A stretch of DNA of 64,000 nucleotides. Origin: Anisus vortex (Eukaryota > Mollusca > Gastropoda > Planorbidae). Position 1 is the first letter of the stretch. Each line of letters opens with the position of its first letter. Positions 1-9,754 of this stretch are shown here, one piece after another. The notes beneath the pieces were generated by a model, which did no database searches, was not told where the DNA came from, and saw only the letters and a list, made by a program, of their open reading frames with translations. The stretch is taken from positions 23,335,301-23,399,300 of the forward strand of contig OX421506.1 in the NCBI GenBank assembly GCA_949126835.1, read 5' to 3'. Both the position numbers and the translations under genes were made by a program.

Positions 1-132
1 CAGAAACTGGTGAACGCTGCTTTTTAATATTAATACTTATATGTTGAATTAAACACTCGTGTTAAATATCTATAAACAACATAGTCGCTGCTTCACCAGC
101 CCTATGATCAGTATGGTCCGAAGGGTACTTTA
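1..132 (+). repeat. tRNA-derived SINE, 3' part only, interrupted
   Basis: The first 18 bases and bases 83-132 match the 3' end of the SINE seen complete at 6519-6795 (CAGAAACTGGTGAACGCTGC, then TTCACCAGCCCTATGATCA, then GAAGGGTACTT). About 65 bp of AT-rich sequence splits the two halves, bordered by a repeated GCTGCT. The tRNA-like head would lie upstream of the window. Confidence 0.75.
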
Positions 133-466
133 CTTATACTTACCTATAAAAGCTAATAAATCTATAAGCTAGTTAAACCATAAAGTATTTTTTAATCGTT
201 GTCTAAAAAAATATTTCTATAAATGAATACGTTTTATTTTATATTTTATGTGCATGCAATGTTGTTTTTGTTATCTTGTTTGCTCAGCATTTCGTAACAT
301 GGAGTTTTTCTCTCTCGAATCAAGAAGACTCTTTTATCTTATACCGGTCTAGTAATAATAAGATTATTTATATAAACAAACGCAATGTAAGCTCAGAGCG
401 CAGTTCAACCCAAGCAGCTAAAACAGAACTAATTTCATGCTAGAACGGAACTAACATACTCTAGGC

Positions 467-645
467 CAGGGGTTGGCAACCTTTGTATAATAGTGTGCCA
501 AAGTGGGATTTCTAATTCATACAGCGTGCCGACATCCTAAAAGTCATTCTGCTTTAGCACTCAATTCCTTTTAGAAGAGACTTGAATAGCCTTATTTTTG
601 GGGTCATCCGCTTGCCATGGAAAATCGCTCTGCGTGCCAGGTCTG
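467..645 (+). mobile_element. hAT-like MITE, 3' end lost
   Basis: Starts with the terminal sequence CAGGGGTTGGCAACCTTTG, followed by the family body (GTGTGCCAAAGTGGGATTTC, then CAGCGTGCC, then GAAAATCGCTCTGCGTGCC). The same body occurs at 26367-26561, 59994-60194 and, inverted, at 27974-28151. The right terminus is missing. No transposase is present. Confidence 0.7.
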
Positions 646-686
646 GCACCAAAGAATAATAATATTGATTGCGAGTTAATTTTTAC

Positions 687-712
687 ATGTAAAACAGTTA
701 AACCAAAGTGTA
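687..712 (+). repeat. 26-bp direct repeat flanking gene A exon 2 (second copy 1863-1888)
   Basis: A 26-bp segment beginning ATGTAAAACAGTTAAACC recurs exactly at 1863-1888, on the other side of the gene A second exon. It resembles the leader immediately before the gene C start codon (AAAACAG, five extra bases, TCAAACCAAA at about 14561-14580). It could be a relic of a duplicated first-exon leader, but this is inference. Confidence 0.5.
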
Positions 713-978
713 ATATAAATGTTGCCTACACCTGCTCTAGGTTACATACGTCTACAGTTGTACAGTTCGGGCTAAACATTTTCCTTCGACGGTCCACTTG
801 GAATAGAACTGTGTGCCCATTACAACGCTAATTGGAGTCATTTAGCCTTTAGTTACACAAGAAAACTGGACACATTGCAATAATTTTAGCCTTATTGCCC
901 TGGTCTTATCATTTTATATATTATTAATTATTGTATTGTTCTAAATGATTTTCTTTTCTCTCTTTGCATAATCATCAG

Positions 979-1145
979 AAGATGGAAAAGAAGGAAAATG
1001 CCACAAAAAAGGAGAGGGCAAAGGTCATTGTGAAGGCAAGGACAAAGGCAAGGAGGGTCATAAAGAAGAAGGCCATGACAGACGCGGCTCAGACGCTTCC
1101 AAAGGAAGTCATGGCAAAGGTCATGATAAGAAAGGCAGCCATTAA
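979..1145 (+). CDS. Gene A, second (last) coding exon of a small Gly/Lys/His-rich protein
   Basis: Partial gene; the first exon is not visible and is probably upstream of the window. The exon follows a CATCAG acceptor and enters in phase 1, as in genes B and C: the split codon reads K, then DGKEGKCHKKGEGKGHCEG and further Gly/Lys/His-rich sequence (54 residues after the split codon). The end is SKGSHGKGHDKKGSH then TAA. The last 15 residues match gene C (SKGSHGKGRGRKGSH), which fixes the frame. Another frame is open for 87 codons from 964 (Lys/Ala-rich), but only the frame chosen here aligns with the paralogue. Two Cys and eight His are visible, so metal binding is conceivable but unproven. 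If it shares the exon 1 of B and C, the protein would be an acylated membrane-tethered basic peptide. A poly(A) signal lies at 1312. Function unknown. Confidence 0.7.
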
Positions 1146-1311
1146 CGTTCAGCATCATTTTTTAGTACTGTTTTTTAAATTGGACATTTACTTTCACCCT
1201 GTAACGACAATGTTTCATTCAATTTAGACTAAACGGTGTTTTGTACAAAAGTATATAAAAGGGGTTGAATGCAAATGCAGTCGACATTCATTGTAAATGT
1301 ACTTATATGTG

Positions 1312-1317
1312 AATAAA
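1312..1317 (+). terminator. Poly(A) signal of gene A
   Basis: AATAAA 167 bp after the stop. Its context, GAATAAACAACTGTTGG, aligns with the gene C signal region GAATAAAAACTGTTAG (about 16952), suggesting that the 3' UTR was duplicated with the gene. Confidence 0.6.
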
Positions 1318-2069
1318 CAACTGTTGGACTCTACATATTGTCATATTTCTCTTGTCCAAACCGAAAGTTCAAAATAAAACACAAAAATTCAAAACTAATA
1401 ATCTGCAATAGGTGCGCCAGTATCATGCAGCATTGTTTTAAATTTCATCTGTGTTATATACAATTCAAATTAACTAATTGGTTTTTACTGTTTCGTAAAC
1501 GGCACATACATTTTACATTTGTTTTGTTTTCAAAATAATATATTATATTTTTTGAAACCTTATATTACTGCAAGTTTATCCTTGCGCTCTGTGGCTTCTT
1601 CTTCTTCGGTCAACATTTGACTTGTGACATTTAATATAGACTTAACCCCTGTCTTTCTGATGTAAGTGACCGTCTTCATAAAACGCCCCTGTGACAATTA
1701 GGAGAACAAGTGGATTCCAGCTTCCTCTGTCTATATATTTTGTTATAGTCAAACCATAAAGGTCTTTATAATCTTACTGTAAATTGTGCTGTCTCTTTTA
1801 TAAATCTATCTTTGTGTTATCTTAAAAACTTCACTCTGTAAACCAAAGAAGAAGACTATTATATGTAAAACAGTTAAACCAAAGTGTATTCTAAATATAA
1901 ATGTTGTGTTTGACACATTATGGAGTAAATGTACGTTCCTATGTGTGTGTGTGTGTTGATGTTTTCATCAATCATCATAAGTAGCAACAGTATGCAGTGA
2001 CCTTAAAATAAAAATGTGCATCTAGACTCTAGACTAAAGCGTTTGTTGTTGTTTTTTTCTTCCCTTATT

Positions 2070-2292
2070 ACATCATCACTACCATCATCAATCCCTTGAC
2101 CGTTGTGGTCGTTTGGGAGGGGGGGAGGGGGCGAATGGACACCTCAGCAGTCATCTTTCGCCATTTTCGCCTAGCTTGAGCGGCTGTCAATAGTTCAGTC
2201 ATGTGCAGCTTCGTCCAATCTTTTATATTGTCGAGCCATCATTTCCGCTGACGGCCTCTCCGACGTCCACCTTCTACAGTGCCTTGGAGGTT
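2070..2292 (-). mobile_element. LINE 3' fragment (degenerate C-terminal ORF)
   Basis: Read on the minus strand it encodes LQGTVEGGRRRGRQRK, a stop, then WLDNIKDWT and KWRKMTAEVSIR. This is the C-terminal end typical of molluscan non-LTR retrotransposon ORFs, followed by a (GAT)n-type tail. The in-frame stop shows it is dead. A closer-to-intact copy lies at 9755-9985. Both sit a short way downstream of an MGC-family second exon. Confidence 0.7.
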
Positions 2293-2465
2293 ACAACAAT
2301 GCAAATATTTACTTCTGCGGTAAGTCTTGGGTTATATCAATAGCATTTTGTCTTCAACTAAGCATAGGGAGCCTTTTCTATATAACAATCAATTGTTCTA
2401 TCTATACATTCATGTATCTAGCCTGTGTGTTGCATCTGTTAACGTTTATTAATATATATATAAGG

Positions 2466-2560
2466 AAAGAGAGAGAGAGAGAGAGATAGCGAGAGAGAGA
2501 TATAGATTGATAGATGGATAGATAGATAGATATGGATAGATAAATAGATTGAAAGATATA
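2466..2560. repeat. GA / GATA microsatellite
   Basis: (GA)n of about 24 bp passing into degenerate GATA/GATT units. Confidence 0.9.
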
Positions 2561-2587
2561 AATAAGTAGTTCGATTTTCTACGATGG

Positions 2588-2697
2588 GGTGGGACTAAGT
2601 GTCACGGGATGAAGTGTCAACGGGATTATCTCTCGTGGGACTAAGTGTCAGGGATAAAATATCGCGGTATCAAATGTCGCGGTATCAAATGTCACAT
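2588..2697. repeat. Degenerate short tandem repeat (GGGACTAAGTGTCA type)
   Basis: Roughly 14-18 bp imperfect units with the cores GGGACTAAGTGTCA, GGGATGAAGTGTCA and GGTATCAAATGTC. No coding potential. Confidence 0.6.
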
Positions 2698-2812
2698 TAG
2701 GCATGATACTTCAAACCTCACATTTCTATTATAACATTGCTAATAGAATCCGACATTTACAAATCAGTGAATAAATGTTTCAACTATTATACAAAACTAA
2801 ATAATAGACTAT

Positions 2813-2813
2813 G

Positions 2814-2854
<41 letters not shown>

Positions 2855-2880
2855 TACATATACATATACATATACATATA
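2813..2880. repeat. (TA)n passing into (CATATA)n microsatellite
   Basis: About 36 bp of pure TA followed by CATATA units. Short minus- and plus-strand open frames here are repeat artefacts (YIYIYI / TYTYTY). Confidence 0.9.
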
Positions 2881-3118
2881 GGCCTACATATACACTATGT
2901 ATATTAGTCAAGCCAAGAATGTGTGGTCCGCACAATGGACATTCGCCAAGCTTTCTTTTTACTAATCCTACTTTGCTAATGTACCTAAAATTCAGTGATG
3001 CAAAATAAAATACAAACATCTGAAATTGCAATTCAACGATCTGGCACTAGGCCACCGACTCTATTAAGGATTTTCCCCTCCAGAAGTTCCAACGCGCAGC
3101 TAGTTCTATTTTCTATAA

Positions 3119-3203
3119 CAGGGGTCGGCAACCTTTTGCTAACAGTGTGCCAAACTCTGATTTCTAAATCATTCAACGTGCCAACAGCCTAAAAGTCAAC
3201 CCA
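3119..3203 (+). mobile_element. hAT-like MITE, 5' fragment
   Basis: CAGGGGTCGGCAACCTTTTG terminus followed by about 65 bp of the family body (GTGTGCCAA, GTGCCAACAGCCTAAAAG), then truncation. Confidence 0.7.
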
Positions 3204-3553
3204 CTCTATTATATACCATAAAATTATTATTTTTAATAGGACAATTAGTATAACTCCGTAGCAAGTCCAAGGCTAAAAGCAAAGGAGATTATTTATAGAG
3301 TAAATCGTTAAAGCGTTTTATATTTAATACAAAATGAACGTGTTTTTGAATATCATCCCTTTTATTTGAATTTATAGGCGAATACAATATTTTAATATTT
3401 AATATTACAATAAATACAATATTACTAAACTTTCACATTCATGGTAATTATTGTCTAGATCTAACCATTTATCCTATTGACAAGTCTTAACGATTATGCA
3501 TGCATAAAAGGTAAAAAAGAAGAGCATTTCGATTAGCCTATTTGCTTCGAAAC

Positions 3554-3682
3554 ATGTCTGTGTGCTACATTAATGGTTGTACGAAAATATGTAGAGATTT
3601 AAATTTTATTTCATTTGCAAAAGATGTCGCCAAAAGAAAACGATGGATTGTGAATGTCAGATTTGAAGAATCACCTATTTAA
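3554..3682 (+). pseudogene. THAP-type zinc-finger relic (dead transposase fragment)
   Basis: Open for 42 codons from ATG: MSVCYINGCTKICRDLN, then FISFAKDVAKRKRWIVNVR, then TAA. The C-x4-C pair, the F-S-F/P-K-D-like block and the basic stretch with Trp match the N-terminal half of a THAP DNA-binding domain as found in P-element/THAP9-type transposases and host THAP proteins. The downstream C-x2-H half is absent. A second copy (about 50955-51270) reads ISFPKDV, with the canonical Pro-Lys-Asp, but carries a frameshift before KRWIVNVR. Both copies share a further ~220 bp of AT-rich sequence, so this is a repeat-family member rather than a host gene. Confidence 0.5.
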
Positions 3683-3905
3683 AATCCCAAACTAATTGCT
3701 TGATGCAAACGAATTTTCGTGTTGTTGTTTTTTATGAATCTCCGCATTGTGTTTTTTTAATTACCAAGGATGAAACTCTTGACTAACTTATTTTATAAAC
3801 AAAAGCTATATTTAGCCTAACGCGACTAACACTTTGAGTATTAATTGTCCCCTACTCATTTTTGATGTTAAAAACGGATTCCTATAACTAATCTGTTCTA
3901 AAAGA
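3597..3905 (+). repeat. Dispersed ~300-bp repeat carrying the THAP relic (pair of 50955-51270)
   Basis: Shares long stretches with 50955-51270, for example CGATGGATTGTGAATGTCAG, CCCAAACTAATTGCTTGATG and ACTCTTGA followed by TTTATAAACAAA, and ends near AACTAATCT. Same orientation, about 47 kb apart. Likely a non-autonomous element. Confidence 0.65.
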
Positions 3906-4665
3906 TCGATATCTCATGCCATAAGGGGCCATAATTTGATCAACAATTTATGTTACACGTTATTCATTGCGTTGCCTTTTAAAAACTAGGTCAAATTTCT
4001 CACACAACACTTGATCAACAAAAACGTAAATCTCTTAAGGTGGGGTTAAGGAACCTAGAAGAAATGATACATTATTAATACAGACCAATAGTTTTTTTTT
4101 TTTTAAATTTACGAAATTCTTAGTCGAGTTATTTCCCTTACAATACTAAACATCTTCGATCAAAAAACACAATTGTACTCGAGGTCTGCTACTTAACCAA
4201 CCTATTCCTAACTGATATGTAAGTAGATATTTTGATATTTAAATTTGGTTTATAAAAATGAAATGGCTTTTGTTTTTGTTTATAGTGTACACTTACCTAA
4301 ATACAGTGTCATTGTGTGTGTGTTCAGAAGAACAAAAACAAATAATCCTTATTGGATACGCACTAACCTACACAAGTAAAGAATAAGCGATTTTATCACT
4401 GAACTTTATAATATAAAACTATTTTTTAAAAAGACATTGAGGATGCGAATATTTTTTTAAAGTTTTTAAATCGACAAATTTTAATTGAAAGAAAAATATA
4501 TTAACTATTAGACAATAATGTGGCAATATAAATATTATAATGAAAACCTTTATAAAACTTGATAAACATCACACATCTAAAAATGTATGCTTATCTGCTT
4601 CTATTAAACCTACGCTTTTTTTTTTTTCCCCTACTAGTATGGCAATTACAAATAAATAGAAAAAA
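3906..4665. other. AT-rich unique sequence, no gene seen
   Basis: No coding frame, splice-site pair or repeat signature recognised in this 760-bp stretch. Confidence 0.5.
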
Positions 4666-6267
4666 GATAGATAGATTGATTGATGTACAGATAGATGGAT
4701 GGATAGATAGATGGATGGATAGATAGATGGATGGATAGATAGATGGATGGATAGATAGATGGATGGATAGATAGATGGATGGATAGATAGATGGATGGAT
4801 AGATAGATGGATGGATAGATAGATGGATGGATAGATAGATGGATGGATAGATAGATGGATGGATAGATAGATGGATGGATAGATAGATGGATGGATAGAT
4901 AGATGGATGGATAGATAGATGGATGGATAGATAGATTGATGTACAGATAGATGGATGGATAGATAGATGGAAGGATAGATAGATGGAGGGATAGATAGAT
5001 GGATGGATAGATAGATGGATGGATAGATAGATTGATGTACAGATAGATGGATGGATAGATAGATGGATGGATAGATAGATGGATGGATAGATAGATGGAT
5101 GGATAGATAGATTGATGTACAGATAGATGGATGGATAGATAGATGGATGGATAGATAGATGGATGGATAGATAGATGGATGGATAGATAGATGGATGGAT
5201 AGATAGATTGATGTACAGATAGATGGATGGATAGATAGATGGATGGATAGATAGATGGATGGATAGATAGATGGATGGATAGATAGATTGATGTACAGAT
5301 AGATGGATGGATAGATGGATGGATAGATAGATGGATGGATAGATAGATTGATGTACAGATAGATGGATGGATAGATAGATGGATGGATAGATAGATGGAT
5401 GGATAGATAGATGGATGGATAGATAGATGGATGTACAGATAGATGGATGGATAGATAGATGGATGGATAGATAGATGGATGGATAGATAGATGGATGGAT
5501 AGATAGATTGATGTACAGATAGATGGATGGATAGATAGATGGATGGATAGATAGATGGATGGATAGATAGATGGATGGATAGATAGATTGATGTACAGAT
5601 AGATGGATGGATAGATAGATGGATGGATAGATAGATGGATGGATAGATAGATGGATGGATAGATAGATGGATGGATAGATAGATAGATGGATGGATAGAT
5701 AGATAGATGGATAGATAGATGGATGGATAGATAGATGGATGGATAGATAGATGGATGGATAGATAGATGGATGGATAGATAGATGGATGGATAGATAGAT
5801 GGATGGATAGATAGATAGATGGATAGATAGATGGATGGATGGATAGATAGATGGATGGATAGATAGATGGATGGATAGATAGATAGATTGATGTACAGAT
5901 AGATAGATGGATGGATAGATAGATTGATGTACAGATAGATGGATGGATAGATAGATGGATGGATAGATAGATGGATGGATAGATAGATGGATGGATCGAT
6001 AGATGGATGGATAGATAGATGGATGGATAGATAGATGGATGGATAGATAGATGGATGGATGGATAGATAGATGGATGGATAGATAGATGGATGGATAGAT
6101 AGATGGATGGATAGATAGATGGATGGATAGATAGATAGATGGATAGATAGATGGATGGATGGATAGATAGATGGATGGATAGATAGATGGATGGATAGAT
6201 AGATTGATGTACAGATAGATGGATGGATAGATAGATAGATTGATGTACAGATAGATGGATGGATAGA
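4666..6267. repeat. 1.6-kb GATA/GATG satellite with 16-bp unit and higher-order spacing
   Basis: The basic unit is ATAGATAGATGGATGG (16 bp), about 100 copies. A variant, GATTGATGTACAGATAG, interrupts it repeatedly (near 4681, 4937, 5032, 5112, 5208, 5288, 5348, 5508, 5588, 5888, 6205, 6239), often at 80, 96 or 160 bp, multiples of 16. The 579-codon minus-strand open frame ([11 protein letters not shown]...) is only the translation of this array. Confidence 0.95.
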
Positions 6268-6518
6268 GAAATCGATAAAAAATAGATAGGCCTATATACA
6301 TAAAAAGATAAAGAGATAAAAAGATTAAATGATTAATAGATACATAGATAAATAGATAAATCAATAAATCTACAAATAGATACATAGATAGGCCTATATA
6401 TATATATATAATTATTATAAGCTTTTAAAATTATACATAGATATAAAGATGAATGAATAGATACATAGATACCTATAGATAAATAAAAATAGATAAAAAG
6501 TTTTCTTGGTGGATGGAA

Positions 6519-6795
6519 TAGGGCACGGTGCCGGAGCGGCAGCGCGTTCGACTGGCGTACCGAAAGTCCTGGGTTCGAATCCTGGTGAGGGCTAGGATGT
6601 TTTCCCAGGACTCGAGGGTTTCCCTGAGTTTCCCTGAGCTCTGATGGGTACCTGACATTAGTTGGGGTAAAGTAAAGGCGGCTGGGCATTGTGCTGGCCA
6701 CACATCCCTTAGTATGCCGTGGCCACAGAAACTGGTGAACGCTGCTTCACCGGCTTTGTGATCAATTCGGCCCAATGGGTACTTAACTTTTTTTT
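6519..6795 (+). mobile_element. tRNA-derived SINE, complete, with target-site duplication
   Basis: Reference copy for the window. The tRNA-like head has an A-box-like segment (GGTGCCGGAGCGG) and a B box (GGGTTCGAATCCTGG, near 6571). The body continues GGTACCTGACATTAGTTGGG, GTAAAGTAAAGGCGG, TGTGCTGGCCACACATCCC, GTGAACGCTGCTTCACCGG, and ends GGGTACTTAACTTTTTT. The 13-bp TTGGTGGATGGAA flanks both sides (6506-6518 and 6796-6808), a clean retrotransposition duplication. It lies about 200 bp upstream of gene B exon 1. Confidence 0.9.
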
Positions 6796-6991
6796 TTGGT
6801 GGATGGAAAGTTAAAAGATAGATTATATAGATACATTGTAATGTTTGAAACATCCGTTGATTGCTCTGTACGACATTCTAGACTTCTCCATTCGCTTGCA
6901 CTTAACAGACAGATCTATGTTCATAAACACTTGTTTTCTTTTATGTAGGCTTACTTAAAAAAGGTTTTGTGCCAACACATAAAGTATAACT

Positions 6992-7016
6992 ATGGGGTGC
7001 GGCCAATCAGCTCCAA
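6992..7016 (+). CDS. Gene B, first coding exon (myristoyl/palmitoyl anchor)
   Basis: ATG GGG TGC GGC CAA TCA GCT CCA A then donor GTAAGT: MGCGQSAP plus one base of the next codon. M-G-x-x-x-S fits the N-myristoyltransferase consensus (Gly2, Ser6), and Cys3 is in the classic palmitoylation position, so dual-lipid membrane anchoring is predicted. The exon aligns base by base with gene C exon 1 (14579-14603), including the phase-1 donor and the GTAAGTTGT intron start. It joins in frame to 9278-9531 across a 2.26-kb intron that contains a dead LINE. A good acceptor (TTTTCTTTTATGTAG) about 43 bp upstream suggests an additional 5' UTR exon. Too short for ORF callers. Confidence 0.75.
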
Positions 7017-7130
7017 GTAAGTTGTGACTCTATTCCCATGTACTTTACATTCATGTTTACTCTTGACTGTGACAGAAACAAAAAAGTGTAAATAACTTAA
7101 AAAAAAACGTTTTCTATGCATTTACTATAC

Positions 7131-8785
7131 GTAGCTACCACAGTGCTGACTGCGACACAGACCACTCACTGGTCGCAAGCAAAATAAGAATAACCCCAAG
7201 GAAGCTTCATCACTCTAAGAGAAAAGGGAAAACACGCGTGAACACATGCCATATTAATAGCCCAGAGATCAGGAAGCAGCGCAATAACAAATCTTACCTC
7301 GCAGAAAGACGTTTCCAATCCTCATGATGCAGGAAAGAATGTGCCAGAACATATCGACTCCAAATGGCTTCACCTTCGTGAAACCATTTACAACACCTCC
7401 ATCGCCATCCTCGAGAAGAAGGAAAGAAAAAGTGCAGACTGGTTTGAAGCCAACTGGGAGATAATGGAGCCCGTGACCGAGGCAAAGAGAAAAGCCCTAA
7501 TGGCCTACAAAGCTGCCCCAGGACCTGCTACGTTGCAAAAACTCAGAAATGCCAGGAACATAGCCCGGAAGACCGCACGCTTCTGCGCCAACAAATACTG
7601 GGTTGATCTGTGCATAGGTATCCAATCTGCTGCCGATCAGGGAGATGCCAAAAAAATGTATGAAGGCATAAAAAAGGCCACTGGACCCCTAATCTCAAAG
7701 TCAGCTCCACTCAAGTCGAAGACAGGAGAGGTGATCACTGAACAAGACAAGCTGATGCAGCGCTGGACCGAGCACTACCTGAAACTCTACGCAACACAGA
7801 ACGTTGTCTCTGACTCTGCCCTAAATAGAGTTCCAGCTTTACCAGTGCTGGATCAACTCGATGCCCTGCCCTCGATAGAGGAGCTCAGCAAAGCCATTGA
7901 TCACCTTAGTAGTATAAAGGCTCCAGGAACTGAGGAAACGATGGCATCCCTGCAGAAGTCCTCAAGTGTGGTAAGCCAGCATTACTAAAGCATCTGCACG
8001 ACCTCATCTGCGATTGTTGACAAGATATGTGGGATGCCAAGATAGTAACTCTCTACAAAAATAAGGGTGACCGTAGCGATTGTAATAACTATCGAGGTAT
8101 ATCTCTACTCAGTATTGTGGGAAAGGCCTTTGCAAGAGTGATACTGGCACGCCTGCAAACTCTGGCACAAAACGTCTACTCAAACGTCGGCTCCGTGCAA
8201 AGAGCAAAGTGGAAACCGTATTAATCAGAGAATTGCTATTCGCTGATGATGCAGCTCTTATTTCCCATACAGAGGAAGGGCTCCAGCATCTGGTCAGTAG
8301 TTTCTCAGAGGCGTACAAAGAATTTGGCCTAACAATAAGCCAAAAAAAAAGACCAATCTCTGTCTACCAGGACTGTGTGCTCAGCGCACTCCTCTATGGA
8401 AGCGAGACCTGGGCTACATACGCTAAGCAAATAAAGCAGCTCAATAGCTTTCACCTGCGTTGCCTGCGCAGGATACTCCACATGAAATGGCAGGATGGGT
8501 GCGGATCGTATCCCAAGAGCCCTGCTGCATGGAGAGCTAGCAGCCGGAACAAGAAAGTGAGGTCGCCCTTGCCTGTGTTTCAAAGACGTCTGCAAAAAAG
8601 ACTTGTTACTGGCACGCATTGAACCCAAAACGTGGGAGGGCCTTGCTGAGGGGCGCACCTCCTGGCGGTCCAAGGTGTGTGAGGGCACTCAAGCTGCAGA
8701 AGACACCCTAACAGAAAAGAGTGAAGAGAAGCGAGCCAGGAGAAAGGCGAGAGACTGCGCCATTGTCCCCTGAGGATGGAAGGAT
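7131..8785 (+). mobile_element. Degenerate non-LTR retrotransposon (endonuclease tail + deleted reverse transcriptase)
   Basis: Pseudogenised LINE in sense orientation inside the gene B intron. 7132-7328 reads SADCDTDHSLVASKIRI, the C-terminal S-x-x-D-H-x-L-V signature of an apurinic-type endonuclease, then frameshifts. 7341-7988 (215 codons) covers the linker up to the start of the RT domain (SIEELSKAIDHLSSIKAPG). 8027-8180 reads WDAKIVTLYKNKGDRSDC and NNYRGISLLSIVGKAF, RT blocks 0-2. RT blocks between these and the catalytic LLFADDAALIS (FADD at 8239-8250) are deleted. 8365-8500 reads LSALLYGSETWATYAK and FHLRCLRRILHMKW, the C-terminal region. Multiple frameshifts and the deletion make it inactive. 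The family resembles RTE/'craniofacial development protein 2-like' elements common in molluscs; clade is inference. Confidence 0.85.
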
Positions 8786-9045
8786 GCCATACATACTATA
8801 CATTTACCATACATTTACTATATATTTAATATACATCTACTATATATTTACTATAAATTTACTATGCATTTACTATACACTTAATATACATTTAATATAC
8901 ATTTACTATGCATTTACTAGATCTATAACTTTACTATACATTTACTATAAATTTACTATGCATTTAGAATACATTTACTAAGTATTTGCAAAACATTTAT
9001 TATACATTTACTATACGTTTCCTATACATTTACTATACATTAAAG
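8786..9045. repeat. ~11-bp tandem array at the LINE 3' end
   Basis: About 22 units of ACATTTACTAT and close variants directly after the LINE. The same sequence (GCATTTACTATAC, 7119-7130... ) occurs once immediately before the LINE 5' boundary, so the array may have grown from the target-site duplication. Confidence 0.8.
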
Positions 9046-9277
9046 GGTGAACCCCTTCCATCCGCCTCCCAACAAAAAAAAAAAGAACATACATCACAGA
9101 AAAAAATAATTCTTTTCAAAAGTAGTAGCAAACTTTTCAATTATAAAATGTTGACGTATACAACAACAAAATATTATTCCATATTACTTTAAATATTGTT
9201 TGATTGATTTAAGAATTAGTTAAAGAAACACATTTAATTATATCAAGTAATATTTTCACTGTTCTTTTTCTTTCCAG

Positions 9278-9531
9278 AAAAAATGGAATTTCACTCGGGT
9301 AAAGGTCAAGGCGCCGGGCATGGTTACGGTCAAAGCTACGGTCAAGGCTTAAGTCAAGACTACGGGCAAGGCTTAAGTAAAGACTACGGTCAAGGCTATA
9401 GTCAAGATTACGGTCAAGGCGATACTCAGGCCAGCGATTCTAGAGACGGTCCCGTTAAGAAAAAGAAGAAACAGTTAGGCTTTTTGGTTGTCAAAAAGAA
9501 GTCCAGAAGTCCAAAAAAAAGTCTCCACTAG
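9278..9531 (+). CDS. Gene B, second coding exon: Gly/Gln/Tyr octapeptide repeats and polybasic tail
   Basis: Preceded by a strong acceptor (CTGTTCTTTTTCTTTCCAG). Entering in phase 1 the split codon is K, then KMEFHSGKGQGAGHGYGQS. Residues ~24-56 of the 92-aa protein are imperfect octapeptides: SYGQGLSQ, DYGQGLSK, DYGQGYSQ, DYGQGDTQ, a low-complexity composition like prion-like (FUS-type) domains. Then an acidic/neutral linker (ASDSRDGPV), a KKKKK run, a hydrophobic patch (LGFLVV), and KKKSRSPKKSLH, stop TAG. The closing KKSLH resembles KKGSH and RKGSH of genes A and C. Combined with MGCGQSAP it predicts a lipid-anchored protein with a basic effector tail, analogous in layout (not homology) to BASP1/MARCKS-like proteins. 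The start at 9283 is internal, not the true initiator. Function unknown. Confidence 0.75.
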
Positions 9532-9754
9532 CTGCATGTTATTGTGTTGCAAGTAGCCACGGATTGTGAATACAGTATAGAAGAGCGTCTGTAACATGTA
9601 CGATTAGCGACCTCTGTGGCGGAATGAACTTCCGAACACAAGTAGACAAACGGACGATATAAACATTTTTTAAACCAAATTAGAAACACATTATTTCGAT
9701 TTATTTTATTGACATATGGTAGATGTAAAGCGCATTCGAAGACTTTGTTATGAA

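Noticed and set aside
964..1227. 87-codon Lys/Ala-rich frame over gene A exon 2
   Set aside because: The alternative frame aligns with gene C, enters in the same intron phase and ends in the shared KGSH; this frame does not.
1247..1262. TATA-box-like GTATATAAAAGGGG
   Set aside because: Lies in the gene A 3' UTR just before its poly(A) signal; no gene begins downstream.
4646..6385. 579-codon minus-strand open frame (SIHPSIYLS repeats)
   Set aside because: It is the translation of the GATA/GATG satellite; no start context, domain or splice signal supports a gene.
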